A DNA stretch of 64,000 bases from Hysterangium stoloniferum. Its lineage: Eukaryota; Basidiomycota; Agaricomycetes; Hysterangiales; Hysterangiaceae. The position numbers and the translations under genes are program-made. Shown here one piece after another: positions 46,418-57,676 of the stretch (positions within the stretch are counted from its first letter, which is position 1; each line of letters opens with the position of its first letter). Where the stretch lies: NCBI GenBank assembly GCA_015178975.1, contig WHVD01000067.1, forward strand, positions 372,001-436,000, read 5' to 3'. The notes beneath the pieces are model-generated. The model was given only the letters and a program-made list of their open reading frames with translations, had not been told where the DNA came from and did not search any database.

Positions 46418-48331
46418 TTACTCTTCTTCACTGTTTATTACAGCATGCCCGACTTTTGAATGCATTTCTGCAGAGTGTCTGTACCATTCCTCGCTCCCAA
46501 ATTGCAGTGCTATACTGGGCGGCGTAGCTGGTGGTGTCGTCGCCACACTTTCCCCCACCGACCCTACTTCACTCATGACAGCTATACTGCTTCGCTGGCT
46601 AGCATCGGCATCATGCATGCCTCCTAAATCAAAAATTAAATGAGTAACACAACTGCAAAAATTGCCTGTTCACTCACTGCCATAGAATTTACATTTACCA
46701 GCTTTGAAAAACTTGCAATGCCGTCCCCCAGGACACACGTGCCCTAAAGGACATTTTTCTGCATCAAACGGACACACTTTATCTAATTGTCGTGTCAACG
46801 GTTGTTCTGGAAAACCTGGTATATGTACCCACTTTTATTCGCGTATCCACAAGGGCTTTTTTTCGCCGTCGCGCGCATGGCATTTAGCTCTTCCAGACCC
46901 AAGTCATAATTGTGGCCATAACGGCAAGTTTCCTGATCAAATCAATAACTGGCATACATTTAAAAAGACCTGAACGGCTTACCCCCGCTTTGCATGATGC
47001 TAGATAGAAAAAATTACATGCTGCCGAAATATATGTCAATTTCATTTTCAAACCCAAGCATATCAATCCACTCACGTCTCGTACTAGGTGGTGCCTCCGT
47101 AAAACGTAAGAAAGGACATTGCATACGACACAAAGAAACTCACCGTATCAGAAGGTCGTCGGATTTTTGACTTGGATGGTGATGCTTGAACATTATTTGT
47201 ATTTGGTACGCTTCTCGGCCCACTTTTGTCATGTTCTGCACTAGGCATTCTTCCGCTGTGTTTAACAGGTAATTTTTGTGTCATGAACACCCCTTTAAAT
47301 TCCACAAAGGGGAGATTTAGTATTTTAAGCTCAAAGGCTATTTCATGATATCCTTTGAGTAGGATAATTTTGTGTAAAAGTCCTTCGTTGTTGAGGGCAT
47401 TTAAAGTTGTGGCGTAGCCGTTGTCATGGCCCCCTGTATCGTGTTTTAAACCAAAATGTCCACAAGAAACATCGCAGACCAACCTCCGAAGAAAATTTTA
47501 CAGGTTTGTGGGAACCGAGTAAATACTCGTAGATACTCTGTGCCAGTGAATAATGTAAGTGCACCCAGAAGTCAAGGGTCTCTCCTCACCTTTAACCTTC
47601 GTATCAGCAGCGTCTTTCCCACTGCCAACATCAATGATAGAAAACAATGGCGATGCCTCATTGAACCCCATCACAAACCCTTCAAACTGTTCAGTTGTAC
47701 AAACTTGTCGATTTATCAACGTGTCATGTAGGCCTGATTTATTGCAATAAACCGAGACCCATATTTGTGTACGGTGCGATATTGATAATGGAGCATCTGT
47801 CTGAGTGTCTTCAGTAAAATGATCTGTAATGCCTTTTGTAAGTAATTGTGCTGCATGTCCGCCTCCTTGTCGCCCTAACGAAACCAATTGCGGGGCAAAT
47901 ATATTCCCATCTCCGTCAATGAGACAAAGCACAAGTGGATTATCGTCCTAGTAAACTCGGCATAAATCCCGACTTGCCAAAATATTAGAATGCACTGCGC
48001 ACTTTAAGAGCCCCGATATTCCGCTCCAAAAGCCTGATCTGCTTTTTGAGAACTGTCGTTTCTACATCGTTTGCGGTGAAAGCCAACTTCCACACGTTAA
48101 GTTCACGCTCAAGTGCGATAACACGTTCCTCTAACTGCGCATTTTTCTTGATGGTCTTGCGAAACAGTACTGCCATACATGGTTCAAATAGACTTGATGA
48201 CAATATATCGCGACACCTTACATGTCTGTTCCTCAAGCAAACGATCCCTGTAGCCACACAAAATCGATACCGTCTCATGATGGAACAGAAAAGGGTAAAA
48301 TACACACTCACCATTGTTGCTCATTCTCCAT
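46418..48331 (-). CDS. DUF7923 and CCCH zinc-finger protein with N-terminal coiled coil
   Basis: Start ATG complement at 48331 (MENEQQW). Short first exons join in phase to a coiled coil (LEERVIALERELNVWKLAF). The globular domain then follows: LVLCLIDGDGNIFAPQLVS, GRQGGGHAAQLLTKGITDHF, QIWVSVYCNKSGL, GFVMGFNEASPLFSIIDVGS, GGHDNGYATTLNALNNEG, and FVEFKGVFMTQKL. This is the domain found N-terminal to CCCH fingers in many fungal proteins annotated as CCCH zinc-finger DNA-binding proteins. After a Ser/Pro linker comes a perfect CCCH finger (PCNFFYLASCKAGETCRYGH, spacing Cys-x7-Cys-x5-Cys-x3-His). A second Cys/His cluster (VCPFDAEKCPLGHVCPGG, HCKFFKAGKCKFYG) follows. The tail ends near NSEEE. Likely an RNA-binding protein. 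The C-terminal exons are small and inferred by hand. Confidence 0.8.
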
Positions 48332-48556
48332 GCCTCGTCAAGGCAGGGAGCAACTTGTTATTGATGCACCGTCTTTGCGATGAGAAAGGTAAAACCGCCG
48401 CAACGGATGTGCAAGAAAGAGCAAGGTCACTTCACAGCTTAAACAACGTGCAGCGGAGTCTGAAGCGCGTCATATAGTTCCAAGTACGCGAGGCGGTATC
48501 AAAGTCCAGATAATTTCATTTCATTTCACCTTAGTACTCTCTTTCTCAACGCCAAC

Positions 48557-50193
48557 ATGGTTGACTTTGCAGCAATCCGTGCAAAAAACATTGCGGTAAC
48601 CTCCCTTTTTTTTTTTCCTTCATTACCGCATTTTCTTACTAAGAAATAATATTGAATATTTCCTCGTCAAGAACAACAAAGCGCTGTTGATCAGTATGGG
48701 TCTCGAAAAAGCTGTGATACCTGCTTCCAGACCCAAAAACGCGTCCACACAGCCCAAGAAACGGAAGGTCGACGCGTCAGACGCGAATACGCCTGCCAAG
48801 GCCGCGAAAGTGAGTAAAGTCGCGTCGGAGACGCGGGGCGAAGTAGAAGCGGATTCCTCCCCATTGAGTGGCCGAAGGAGTTTGCGGAATGCGAACAAAC
48901 CTAGGATAAGTTATAATGAGGCACATAGTGCTGTGAGCGTGGACAAAGCACCGCGACAGGTTTCGAAAGTCGCGGTAACGAAGGCAGGAAGGGAGAATGT
49001 GGGGAATATGCTTGGGAAGCGGCTACACGACCCGTATGTACAATATCTATTTGCAGTAAATGAAAAGGATTTGACGGGTTAAAAGGAAGACGTTTGGAGA
49101 TATACCTGGCGTTGAGGTTGGGACGTGGTGGGGGACGCGGTGCGCGTTTCTCATGATATAATTGGATTCGCGTTCTAAATTTAATTTCTGATGCCAGAGC
49201 CGAATGTAGTACCGATGCGATTCATGCACCATTTGTAGCTGGAATTGCTGGATCTGCTATGGACGGTGCATACTCCGTTGCCCTATCGGGTGGATATGAC
49301 GATGATGTAGATTTGGGATATGCTTTGTGAGTGGTTGCAGCTTGAATGAATTCCTCGGTACACCGTTCTAACTACTTATTAGCACATACACTGGCTCAGG
49401 TCATTTAGTGTTCGGCACTTTCAAAGCACGCTATGTACTGATTTTGTTGGTGAAGGCGGTCGAGATTTGAAGGGCACTAAGGCCAATCCAAAAAACGTGG
49501 GCGTAAAACGACATACATGTTACATGCACATGCTTATGCAGGTTTTCAACTGATATAGCTTCGGACCGCCCCACAAAGTTGCGACCAATCATTCGATAAT
49601 CCCATGAATGCCGCACTCAAGGTGAGCTGATTACTCTCAAACCACAGTACGCCCCCCTTGCTTACGACGGGGACTCCTGACGTATAAGAGGTCCGTAAAA
49701 ACCAAAAAACCTGTGCGCGTTATTAGAGGGTATAAGCTTAGATCCCCATATGCGCCAGAAACGGGGTGAGCTCGTGGTTCAACTATATATTTGAATTCTT
49801 ATCTAACATTGTGTTTTTCTGAGGTATCGTTATGATGGATTATATACTGTTGAGAAGGTCTGTCAGCTCGTTAATCCTTAACGCTAACAAAGCTTATACT
49901 ATCATCCTAGGCGTGGTTGGAGCGCGGGCTCAATAAAGAAGGTTATAAAGTGTGTCATGTGTATTGAAACTGATCTGATGTGTTATTGGAGATTCACGCA
50001 TAATTCTATTGTGTAGGTTTGCAAATATGCCTTCAAACGAATACCTGGACAGTCTCCCTTGCTCGTCTCTGGCAGTGGACCAGACGATGCTGAGTCTGGA
50101 GAGGACGACGCTAAGTCTGGAGAGGACGACGCTGAGTCTGGAGAGGACGACGAGGAAGCCGGAAGCGCTGATGAGGATGAAATGCAGGGGTAG
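48557..50193 (+). CDS. SRA-YDG domain protein (UHRF1/SUVH-type methyl-cytosine reader)
   Basis: Exon 1 begins MVDFAAIRAKNIA (ATG 48557-48559). Exon 2 is basic and Lys/Ala-rich and ends GNMLGKRLHDP. Further exons encode the SRA fold: KTFGDIPGVEVGTWWGTR, HAPFVAGIAG, GAYSVALSGGYDDDVDLGYA, TYTGSGGRDLKGTKANPKN, FDNPMNAALK, PVRVIRGYKLRSPYAPETG, the YDG motif (YRYDGLYTVEKAW), and GYKVCKYAFKRIPGQSP. SRA domains flip out and recognise methylated or hemimethylated cytosines. No RING, PHD or SET domain is seen, so this is a stand-alone reader. The C-terminus is a strongly acidic tail with three heptad copies of AESGEDD. The stop is TAG at 50191-50193. It diverges from the CCCH gene over 225 bp. Confidence 0.92.
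50088..50150 (+). repeat. three 21-bp tandem units coding an acidic heptad in the SRA gene
   Basis: The unit GCTGAGTCTGGAGAGGACGAC is repeated three times with one substitution (GAG to AAG in the second). It encodes AESGEDD, AKSGEDD, AESGEDD. Confidence 0.85.
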
Positions 50194-53100
50194 GAAACCT
50201 CAAGCGTTGCTAATTCCAGAAAACATATGGTTGAAAGAGAATCGGAGAAGGACTGACCGATCGCGACCTAATAGAGTCGTTGTCGGGCATCCTTAAAGTA
50301 TATAAAAATACACTGGGGAGGCTCAAGTAGCTCTGCCATAAGCGCTGTCATTGTTTTGATTAGAAATATACTTAGTGTGTCTACCTGTTTATTAAAACCT
50401 CGGACATAATAGCTGTCAAGTGTATCCGAACGTAGCCTACTTACCGTACAGGCACACAAACAAACGATTAATTTACAATATCACTGGTGTCACTGTATAT
50501 AAGACTTCTAGCGTCAGCTGGGGAAAGCGAGCGGGGGACATGCAAAAGTGAGGGGGTACAAAGGTGTGAAGCACATGCAACACAGGGCACATATACGAAG
50601 CATGTATAGTCACTATTATGACAACTCACACGACCTGGGAATCACGCTGATCTCAAACGACAGTTCTTGTGAGTCGACTCATAGCAGGCCATCTCAAAAA
50701 TAACAGTAGTCCATTAATTCTTATACCTAGACAGACTTATTGTCTCCCATAATCCAAAGTGTCTGACAATCACACCACTTACTTCACATCTTCCAAACAT
50801 CTTCCTAGCTCTTCAAATTGAAGAATTCCTACGCCTGTTATCGTATTAGATACACGGTTCCGACCTCCCTTTCTAGAAACTGAGTGCCCGGTAATCAAAC
50901 GCTTAATGCGCAAGTAACACTGACCGTTTGCGCACGTTCAAATGTCGAGTGCTCAACAGCGGAGTCCGGAATGGACATGACGATGCGCTTCTGGTAAGGG
51001 TTATCCAAACCGCCTTCTTTTTAGTCAACCAAAGATAGAGGTGATACCGGACCCGGAGCAGCCACACATTTCCACCTATCTCGGCCCCGAAGAATAGGAA
51101 GGAGATCCTCCAAGGTTCCCATAATTATCACAAACAGCAAGCGACCCACGCATTGGAGGCATTTGCGTCGGTTGTTTTTTATGTCCAACATAACATAACG
51201 GTCCTAATCGTCCCTCATAGATGCATGCCACATACGAACAGCGAGACATGGTCAGCTAAAGGGGATCGTTGGAAATCCGAGTGCTGTCAACGACGACTTA
51301 TTCTGTTTCGCAGTGGGTAGTAGGCATTGTTGCTTGACGAACGTGTATTTTTATGCAATCTGGAGTGTGTCAGCATCTGACAACGATTCTATTTTAACTA
51401 AATTCAATCATGATTGCAGCGTCGAGCAGACTGACAGAAAGAAATGCCCAAGTTCAAACGGAGTATAGGGAGGAGCTGTCCAAAGTTGGGCAGAATAGGA
51501 TCATAGCATAGGGTTCATTCTCAATAGATATGGCCACCAACATGAGAAATCCAGCAAGTCGAGACATTGTTAGTGCGTGTAGAGCGGACCTGGGTCAAGC
51601 GGCCCCGACAGGCTCTCCGCGCATACCATAGATGACGACGAGCCAGAAGCGACCCAGCTAGAGATACCATGTGGCATGTCATTGGCTCGTTCCTAACTCG
51701 TGTAGCACGTCGGGGGACGACACGGCGCCGCAAAGACACGCATGGTATTAAATTCGCAACATGAGATCTCATGCCTTTGAAGTTCCCAAACGCAATGGGG
51801 AAGCACTTTCTGGGAGCACCTGGGTATGTTACTGATCACATTCGGCAGATCTCCGTTCTCGGGACAGGCTCAAGTTTGTGCCTTGTGGCTGTGATATGCC
51901 CCCTGAGGATCCCTCGGATGTCGGTGCGAGATAAGTGACCTCAAAGTTGCCGTCGCTACTGAGTCGGGAAATGCAACGAAATTTGAGTGACACTTCAATG
52001 CGATGATCAGTTCTTATTCCATGCCTAAAACGGCGTTCTGTCGGATTGGGATAGTGGTAGGCAGCGGCATTGATTTATTCCCTTTGAAGAGTAATGGGGT
52101 GATACCGCCGTACGCGTACTACTTGATTACCGCTGATGTTCTGGTGTTATGCGGCAAGACGATAAAAGCTACCACAACGAGCACAAGTTGTAGGATAGGC
52201 AAAACAAAGCGCTGAGATTATGTTAAGTATGCAGGATATTATACTGGTGGGGGTAAGTTAGGATACATGCACATGAATGATCGCGAGGTTAGGACAAGTG
52301 GCATGATCTGATTGTGGACCCGGATTTGGCCCAGTTTGAGTTACCTGATGTGAGAACAATGTCATGTTTTCGCAATGCTGGCGCCAATTGAATATCTGCA
52401 TATCTGCATAGAGACACCAGCAGTTTGGATCAAACCCAAGCGACGAAAGGAAAATCATTTCTTAGCCAAAAGCGACCTACAGCTGGCTGACGACGAGATG
52501 ATCCTTTGAATATAGGACAGATACAGCGCTGAAAGTGATATCAAGAGTCAACGCCGCTTGGATAACGTCTACGAGACCCCGGTTGATTAATCTTTCATGA
52601 TCTCATCATCACCCCACACAAGTTAATGCCGGAATATGGATTTCAGTCAGCATGGATTTGTTTCAGGTCTGAGTGTTGCACTAAATTCGCGTACATCGCG
52701 GGACTGTCGACGAGAGCAGGGTGCCGAAGGAAAAATCACATCTATCACGGGTGGAACGGCTCTCGGTTTTGACCAACCTGCGAGAGCATCGTTTTCGGCC
52801 CCGGCCCATCTGATTGTACTCTGTGGACAAATATTGTGTTAGCTCCATATATCCCATACTTGTATCACAATTAGTCAACCGGCCATTTATCAAATATTTC
52901 AGCAGCACGTTGCACCCATTTAACATAGGGGAAATCTTTGCGGTAAAGTGAACCAGCGTGGATTGGACGAAGCGATGTTTTTTAGATATTGTCGTATGGC
53001 CGTTGCTTACTCCTCGGGTCCACCCTGTACCGGAGCGATCTCAAGTTTCGGCACAGTTACGGAAGCTCGGCGTAGCGGGAATAGCCTCCAGGCCAGAATA

Positions 53101-56100
53101 ATTCTGACAGGAAGCTCGGGCATTTGTTTGGATAAATTAAATCAGGCGTGCCGCACAAATAGGCACCTCCGACGCGGCAGGGGCGTTGTTTTAACAAAGG
53201 GGAAGGTAAGTAATAAAGGATGCACAGCATGAGGCGGTAGAGTGCGGCACTGGTTGATTGGTCTCCTTCCCGAGATCCGAGTGATTATGGTTACACCAGC
53301 GCGCAGGACTTTGAAAGTAATAGGATGTTCTGTGAATCAGGGGTCTTATGTTGGATACTGGACTTTTACGAAGGCAAGAAATATTACGCCACTCCCACGA
53401 CCATCTAAAATAAAGAGCGATGGGTATAAAGAAAGATGCTACCCGGTCGGTGTAACACAGATCTAATCAGACACTGTCATGACTATCAGCTTATACAAGG
53501 ACCATACGGGGAAATATCGGGGCTCATTATTTTATTTTTAAGGCAACGTCTACCTAGTCGGGCTGTTGGGGATCGACACAGGACATGTATCAGACTGTCA
53601 AACAATGTGGTCGGGCATCTCCCGTAGTAAATACTATTTTATCCTCGGAGATCACCTGTATTGCACGATTGATATTTACGTGTATGATGGAGGTCCGAGA
53701 TGGCTATCTCAAACTCTTTCCAAGCCACCCTGAAGCAATGGCATTGTATAGGTAGCTTTCGCCGGGTTTTGGGGTCGCGTGATGGCGGAGTTACTTTTAA
53801 ATTATTCGCGGCTCAAAACAACGAATTTTTATACGGGTATGATTCAGATTAGTTTCGCAATATTACGGCCTACGGCTCGCAGGGGAAATTAAATTTGGGA
53901 TCAGTATATAGTTTATATAGTTCAGGTCCTTGTACCAGTCCGTGTAGACGCCACTCGGGGTCTAAAAGACTTAGGCATTCACTTGTCTTAGCGCGGACTT
54001 GGCTCTAAAGATACGAACGGCGGAGGGAATTGATTCTCCCCCAGTCTGGACTCTGATAGACGTTGCCAGGGACTATGATCGCGAAAAAGCTTGTTATGTA
54101 CCTACGGAACGCGAGTGATGGCCTAGTTATCAAGCCGCCGTACACTGAGTAATGTTGGCCAGACCAATTTCGTTGCTCCCTATCCCAGTACAGTTAAGAA
54201 TTTTATGCGTAAAGGCATGATGTTGATACTCATGGGTGATATTTACATGATCCGGTTTGTAGAACATTTACTATCATACCTATCATGAAACGGAGTTCAA
54301 AACCGCTAGGCGTAATCAGCAGTTGGCTTACCTGGTGACATTAAATTCAAATCATACAAGGAGTTCCCCTCTAGTGCAATTCGAGTATCATAGACTAAAA
54401 GACAATTACGCGAAGAGGAAGATGTTCGACAGCCGGCCATCATAGCATTATACAATTAGACGGCGGGGAAGACCAAGGAAGGCAGTACCACGAAAGGGCG
54501 GACGGGTACGCAAAGATGGCAGTGCATACGGATAGGAGCGACAGAAATCATCTTGCGAAGTTGCCAAGACGACGACTGTGCACGTCCTTGTGTGCTGCAC
54601 AGAATACGAACCCCGCGCGCGAAACTCCTCATTCCATGCAAGTGTGAACACGATCCAGATGAAATAAACCAGAACGTCGTCCCAAAGTAGATGAGGACTT
54701 GTCTAAAAGGCTAAATATATCCGACGTAGGGTTATATGAGGCTCGGACGATTCCCCGATAGATGTACAAGTACTTTTGCTATATATGTTCCTTGGGACAC
54801 AAGTTGGACGACGGTGCGACCATGCATGTAATCCGCCCGACACGCCTACCTAATACGATATTGGAAGATATCTCACGGGGATCTTACAACGGACGAAAGA
54901 GGGTGGGAGAGCTGTGCATTTAAAGGTGTGGGAGTATAGAAGGGTTTAAGTTGGCAAACAGTGCTTAATTTACACTGTCCGTCCAGGGACACCAGCCAAT
55001 ACATGTCAGGATTAATATTGAGTGCAGATCCCGATGGTTTTGGGCCTGCTGAAATGTGCGGTTCACGCAATTATCCAGACACAACGAGCGATTCAACGTG
55101 ACAAGCACGCGATGCTCCCTAATAAAGCCAGGCTATAATCGGAGTGCAAGTTGAGCTCCAGGAGGAACTCGGTTGGAGATTCAAGAGCCGAGATATGAAG
55201 GATAACTTGTCGTGGAACTTCTCGGAGGGGGATAAGTCACCTAATAATAGTTACACGTTGGAAACGTTAACCTCACACCGAGGCAGATAGGACAGCAACG
55301 CAAGACCTGGAAGAGACTGAAAAACGCGTGACACATATACACAGGCTGATAACGGGAAGCAAACGGGGGTGTGCTTGTTCATCAAATGCAGCTGATGAAT
55401 GCTCAAGATCGTGTGTATATTGATTTGTTCTAGATAGACAGTTAAGGGGATATACGCACAAACGAGTAAACGTTCTTTTTATCAAGCTAGGATGAGTAAA
55501 TGGTGCCCATCGACAGCTACAGATGCGAAAAAGTAAAGTCGTACTTGAAGTGTAAAGTAGCTTAGTGTGCTATCAGATATTAATGAAGCGCATCAGTTCC
55601 GAGTATGCTTATCTATTATAAGATGAAATCGGAGTTTGCGCAACCCTGCGCAACCAGAAAAGAATAATAGTAACGGTGGCCGAACAGAGGCATAAGAATA
55701 GGTGCCACAGATGGAAAATAAAATGGAATAAGAATAGGTACGCAGATCGGCGAGAATAAGTGAGATGGTGGGACTTGACCAGTACGAATAAATGGTCATG
55801 TAGGTGGGAGGACTAGGTTACAATCATGAACGTGGAAATCAGATGTAATATTCAACCTTTGGGATCCGAGTCTGATAGGTCGCCAAGCCTAGAGCATATG
55901 TGCATCTGAATAAAACTTTCGGTCATGGAATTCTGATTATATTTTTTATGTTAAGAGATAGGGGCAGGTAGATAGGAAGAGGGAATTTCCAAATTTCCAG
56001 TCGACGGCAAAGATGAACGATAAGCATATCTTCCTTACCTCCGCGCCTCCAGGAGTCAAATTTTCCGTGTCCCCAGGGATCAGACTGGCAAAAGCAGGTC

Positions 56101-57676
56101 CGAGCTTCCAGGAGAAATTGGGCGACGTCATACCCATATTATCGGGTCGAGTTGTGGGAATAGGCGGGCGGGTACAAATCGGCACGTTCGAGTGTGGGAA
56201 AACGACGACGCCCCACAAATAAGAGTGTACCTGGATGCGGGGAAGGAGGACAATTAAGCTAAGGTGCAGTGATCATTAGAAGCTTCGGGGAGCGTGCGAG
56301 ATGATTTTAGAAGGGGACGAAGCTGCAGAGATCAATGCGATCGGAAGGTGTCGGGATCTGCTATTGCACTGGGATATGCATGACTAACCCGTGTCAATGA
56401 CTTTATGCTCATCACTAGCGCGGGGCCGCGGAGGATGTCATGCCCGTCTGCGGGAGCAGACAGACGACGTCGCTAGGTGTTAGCGTGCCTTTGAGTGTTG
56501 CGGCAAGGACGTGGACGAGGTATTGAGCAGATGAAATCATGCATCGCCACCATACATTATTGGAAAGGGAGGTGTCAATGGGAGGGGGGGATATCCCTGG
56601 CTACAGGATATTTGAGGATGGTGCAGGCAAGTGATAGACTACAGTAGGAAATTCGGTTTCGAGCGTCGCAGCACCGGCGACTTGAACTGTCACTTACCCA
56701 GACGAAAGGGAGGATAACTGGCTTCGAGCTTAGGATAAGTGTCACTATCGAGCTAGAAGCAAAGATAATATGATTTGGATGATGATTCTAGAAGGAGACA
56801 CTTACCTGACAGAGTTTTTTAGAGTTGGCCTGCCGACGCATCAGACACATATTTGGAGGGGGCCATCCATCCCGGTCCGTGTGAATATCAGACCCGCTGT
56901 TTTTGCGTGCGAAAAAGGCTTACTTCTGGCTAGCGCTGGCGAGGCGAGGCGGTATCGATATCAACCCTTGCCGAGGTACCATGTGGAGAACGTGAAATTG
57001 GAAGAGAATGAGAGAGCTCCGAAGATGATAATTTATGCGAAGAAGATGCAGGTGAAGGTCCAAGATCTGTACCGCAGGTTTCTTGCAAGTTTCATCCACG
57101 GCTTGGGGCAGTCGCAGACATTTGTAATGATTTTTTAGTAATGATACGCCCACGAGGCATCGGGACCAAGAGAATCAACCTCAAGAATCGAGAATCAATG
57201 TAAGGCTTGTCAACGTGAAAGGGAGTGCTCTGAATGGCAATCCCAACGTGGATGAACGCCCGCCACCACCTGACCACTGACCGTGTGACCTAATCGCGAA
57301 AGTTGGTTGTTGTGAATACTTGTGCCCAAGATTGATTGAAGCAATCTGAAGACGTATATCTGAGAAAAAGCAAAAAACTCATCGCTGGTCACTGCCGTTT
57401 GCTTCCAGCTCCTTCAAGGCGCGTCCCAAGAACGTGTGTGAACACTGGTTGCAGAGAACTCGTTACATACTTAGAATCTACAATGGTGCATAAGTAGTTA
57501 GACTCGGATAATATTTGAAAGGTTTTCAAATAGCCATTCGAAGCGATTCGTATCGTTATGAGTTGATTCCTTCAGAAAGCAAAGTCAAAGTTGAAGCACG
57601 ACAACTGACAGCGCTAGTTGTACTCGAACTTAGGGCCGTCTCTGGCGTCCTTGTTTCTCCTCAACCACTATTGACC
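50194..57676. other. about 7.5 kb with no recognisable gene
   Basis: Frames on both strands are all short (at most about 120 codons). None shows a family motif, splice-linked neighbours or low-complexity bias like the coding regions. There is no visible LTR pair, transposase motif, tandem array or tRNA-like fold. From about 54400 to 57150 the plus strand is richer in purines than the first half. A duplicated ATAAGAATAGGT occurs near 55690 and 55728, and a 6-bp hairpin (GTCTGC-GGGA-GCAGAC) near 56448. The last part presumably includes the promoter of the Spp1-like gene. Confidence 0.6.

Noticed and set aside
46092..46643. 183-codon plus-strand frame
   Set aside because: It lies antisense to the last exon of the CCCH gene and its promoter side, with no features of a real protein.
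56441..56466. small hairpin GTCTGC-GGGA-GCAGAC as a possible RNA element
   Set aside because: A 6-bp stem is expected by chance in a window of this size and nothing around it supports an RNA gene.
56770..57138. 122-codon frame in the gene-free block
   Set aside because: The longest frame of the block, but without family resemblance, and similar frames are expected by chance in 7.5 kb.
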